Shown in pieces: positions 63,918-64,000 of a stretch of DNA of 64,000 bases (positions are counted from its first letter, which is position 1; every line of letters begins with the position of its first letter). The translations under genes and the position numbers were made by a program. The notes under the pieces were generated by a model. It saw only the letters and a list, made by a program, of their open reading frames with translations, had not been told where the DNA came from and did no database searches. Source of the DNA: an uncultured Chitinophaga sp. (GTDB lineage: Bacteria > Bacteroidota > Bacteroidia > Cytophagales > Cyclobacteriaceae); the NCBI GenBank assembly GCA_902168205.1, contig CABHOK010000003.1, positions 124,001 through 188,000 of the forward strand. The letters are read 5' to 3'.

Positions 63918-64000
63918 TCAAGCATGAACCTGATTTTTGTCAGTTTTCTCCGGAGAGCTTTTTTCAGGCAGCGCAGGTTTGTCATCAAACAGCATTCTAA
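63918..64000 (-). CDS. ccoS: cbb3 oxidase assembly protein CcoS, 3' end
   Basis: The last 27 codons of a gene entering from the right edge read RMLFDDKPALPEKSSPEKTD and end NQVHA. The R-x-LFDD motif is the typical end of CcoS, a small protein needed to put cofactors into cbb3 oxidase. Gene order (ccoS, hemN, ccoNO) supports it. Too short to be sure. Confidence 0.6.
   Translation of the reverse strand, partial: RMLFDDKPALPEKSSPEKTDKNQVHA
63931..63942 (-). promoter_or_regulatory. FNR/CRP-type box 4 before hemN, inside the ccoS end
   Basis: TGATTTTTGTCA within CCTGATTTTTGTCAG, 58 bases before the hemN start. It lies within the last codons of ccoS (T-D-K-N-Q), so it is partly coding. Confidence 0.55.

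Noticed and set aside
1-64000. Genomic island or prophage
   Set aside because: No integrase, transposase, tRNA-linked direct repeats or phage structural genes were recognised, and gene order around recN and the cbb3 cluster is ordinary for the phylum.

Overview
This window is a chromosomal segment of a Bacteroidota bacterium, most likely a Cytophagales member. The evidence is a SusC/SusD pair next to a GH88 hydrolase, a PorD-like type IX secretion protein between coaBC and recN, several TonB-dependent receptors with N-terminal carboxypeptidase-regulatory-like domains, a fused CcoNO cbb3 oxidase, MacB/FtsX permeases paired with PadR, and a few promoter-like TAnnTTTG elements. The genus is inference. 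No rRNA, tRNA, CRISPR array, phage or insertion sequence was recognised.

Left part (1-18.4 kb): the end of coaBC, porD, a small Sm-like protein and recN form a tight operon. A second operon joins three AhpD/carboxymuconolactone-decarboxylase-like proteins, a TonB-dependent receptor and an MFS transporter. A LytS/LytTR two-component pair runs towards it. Next comes an outer-membrane beta-barrel receptor with an unusual Gly-rich linker and extra C-terminal domain, then cutC, a DinB-family protein and an AlkZ-like protein.

Middle (18.4-48.9 kb): a copper/silver-type efflux operon on the minus strand runs HYC_CC_PP protein, CusA in two pieces split by one in-frame stop, TolC, two CusB-like adaptors and two DUF3347 proteins. 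It is followed by fused otsA-otsB, a CHASE3 histidine kinase with an Rcp1-like regulator, a DUF2716 gene preceded by a probable short transcript, Rrf2 and universal stress genes, a small polysaccharide utilisation locus (susC-susD-GH88), a PadR-FtsX pair, and two short-chain dehydrogenases among small or unknown proteins.

Right part (49.3-64 kb): a PQQ-dependent dehydrogenase with a cytochrome c domain, a GAF/PAS protein, a universal stress protein, and a two-component system whose regulator fuses a receiver to a CRP/FNR-type DNA-binding module. This is followed by a complete low-oxygen respiration cluster on the minus strand: ccoS (partial), hemN, ccoNO, ccoQ, ccoP, ccoG, fixH and a TauE/SafE-like gene.

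The most interesting signal is a 12-base word, TGATTTTTGTCA (TGA-N6-TCA, the spacing of CRP/FNR-family sites). It occurs identically four times in the right part: before the GAF/PAS gene, between the stress gene and the kinase gene, before ccoNO and before hemN. I infer that the receiver-CRP fusion encoded there controls this set as an oxygen or redox regulon.
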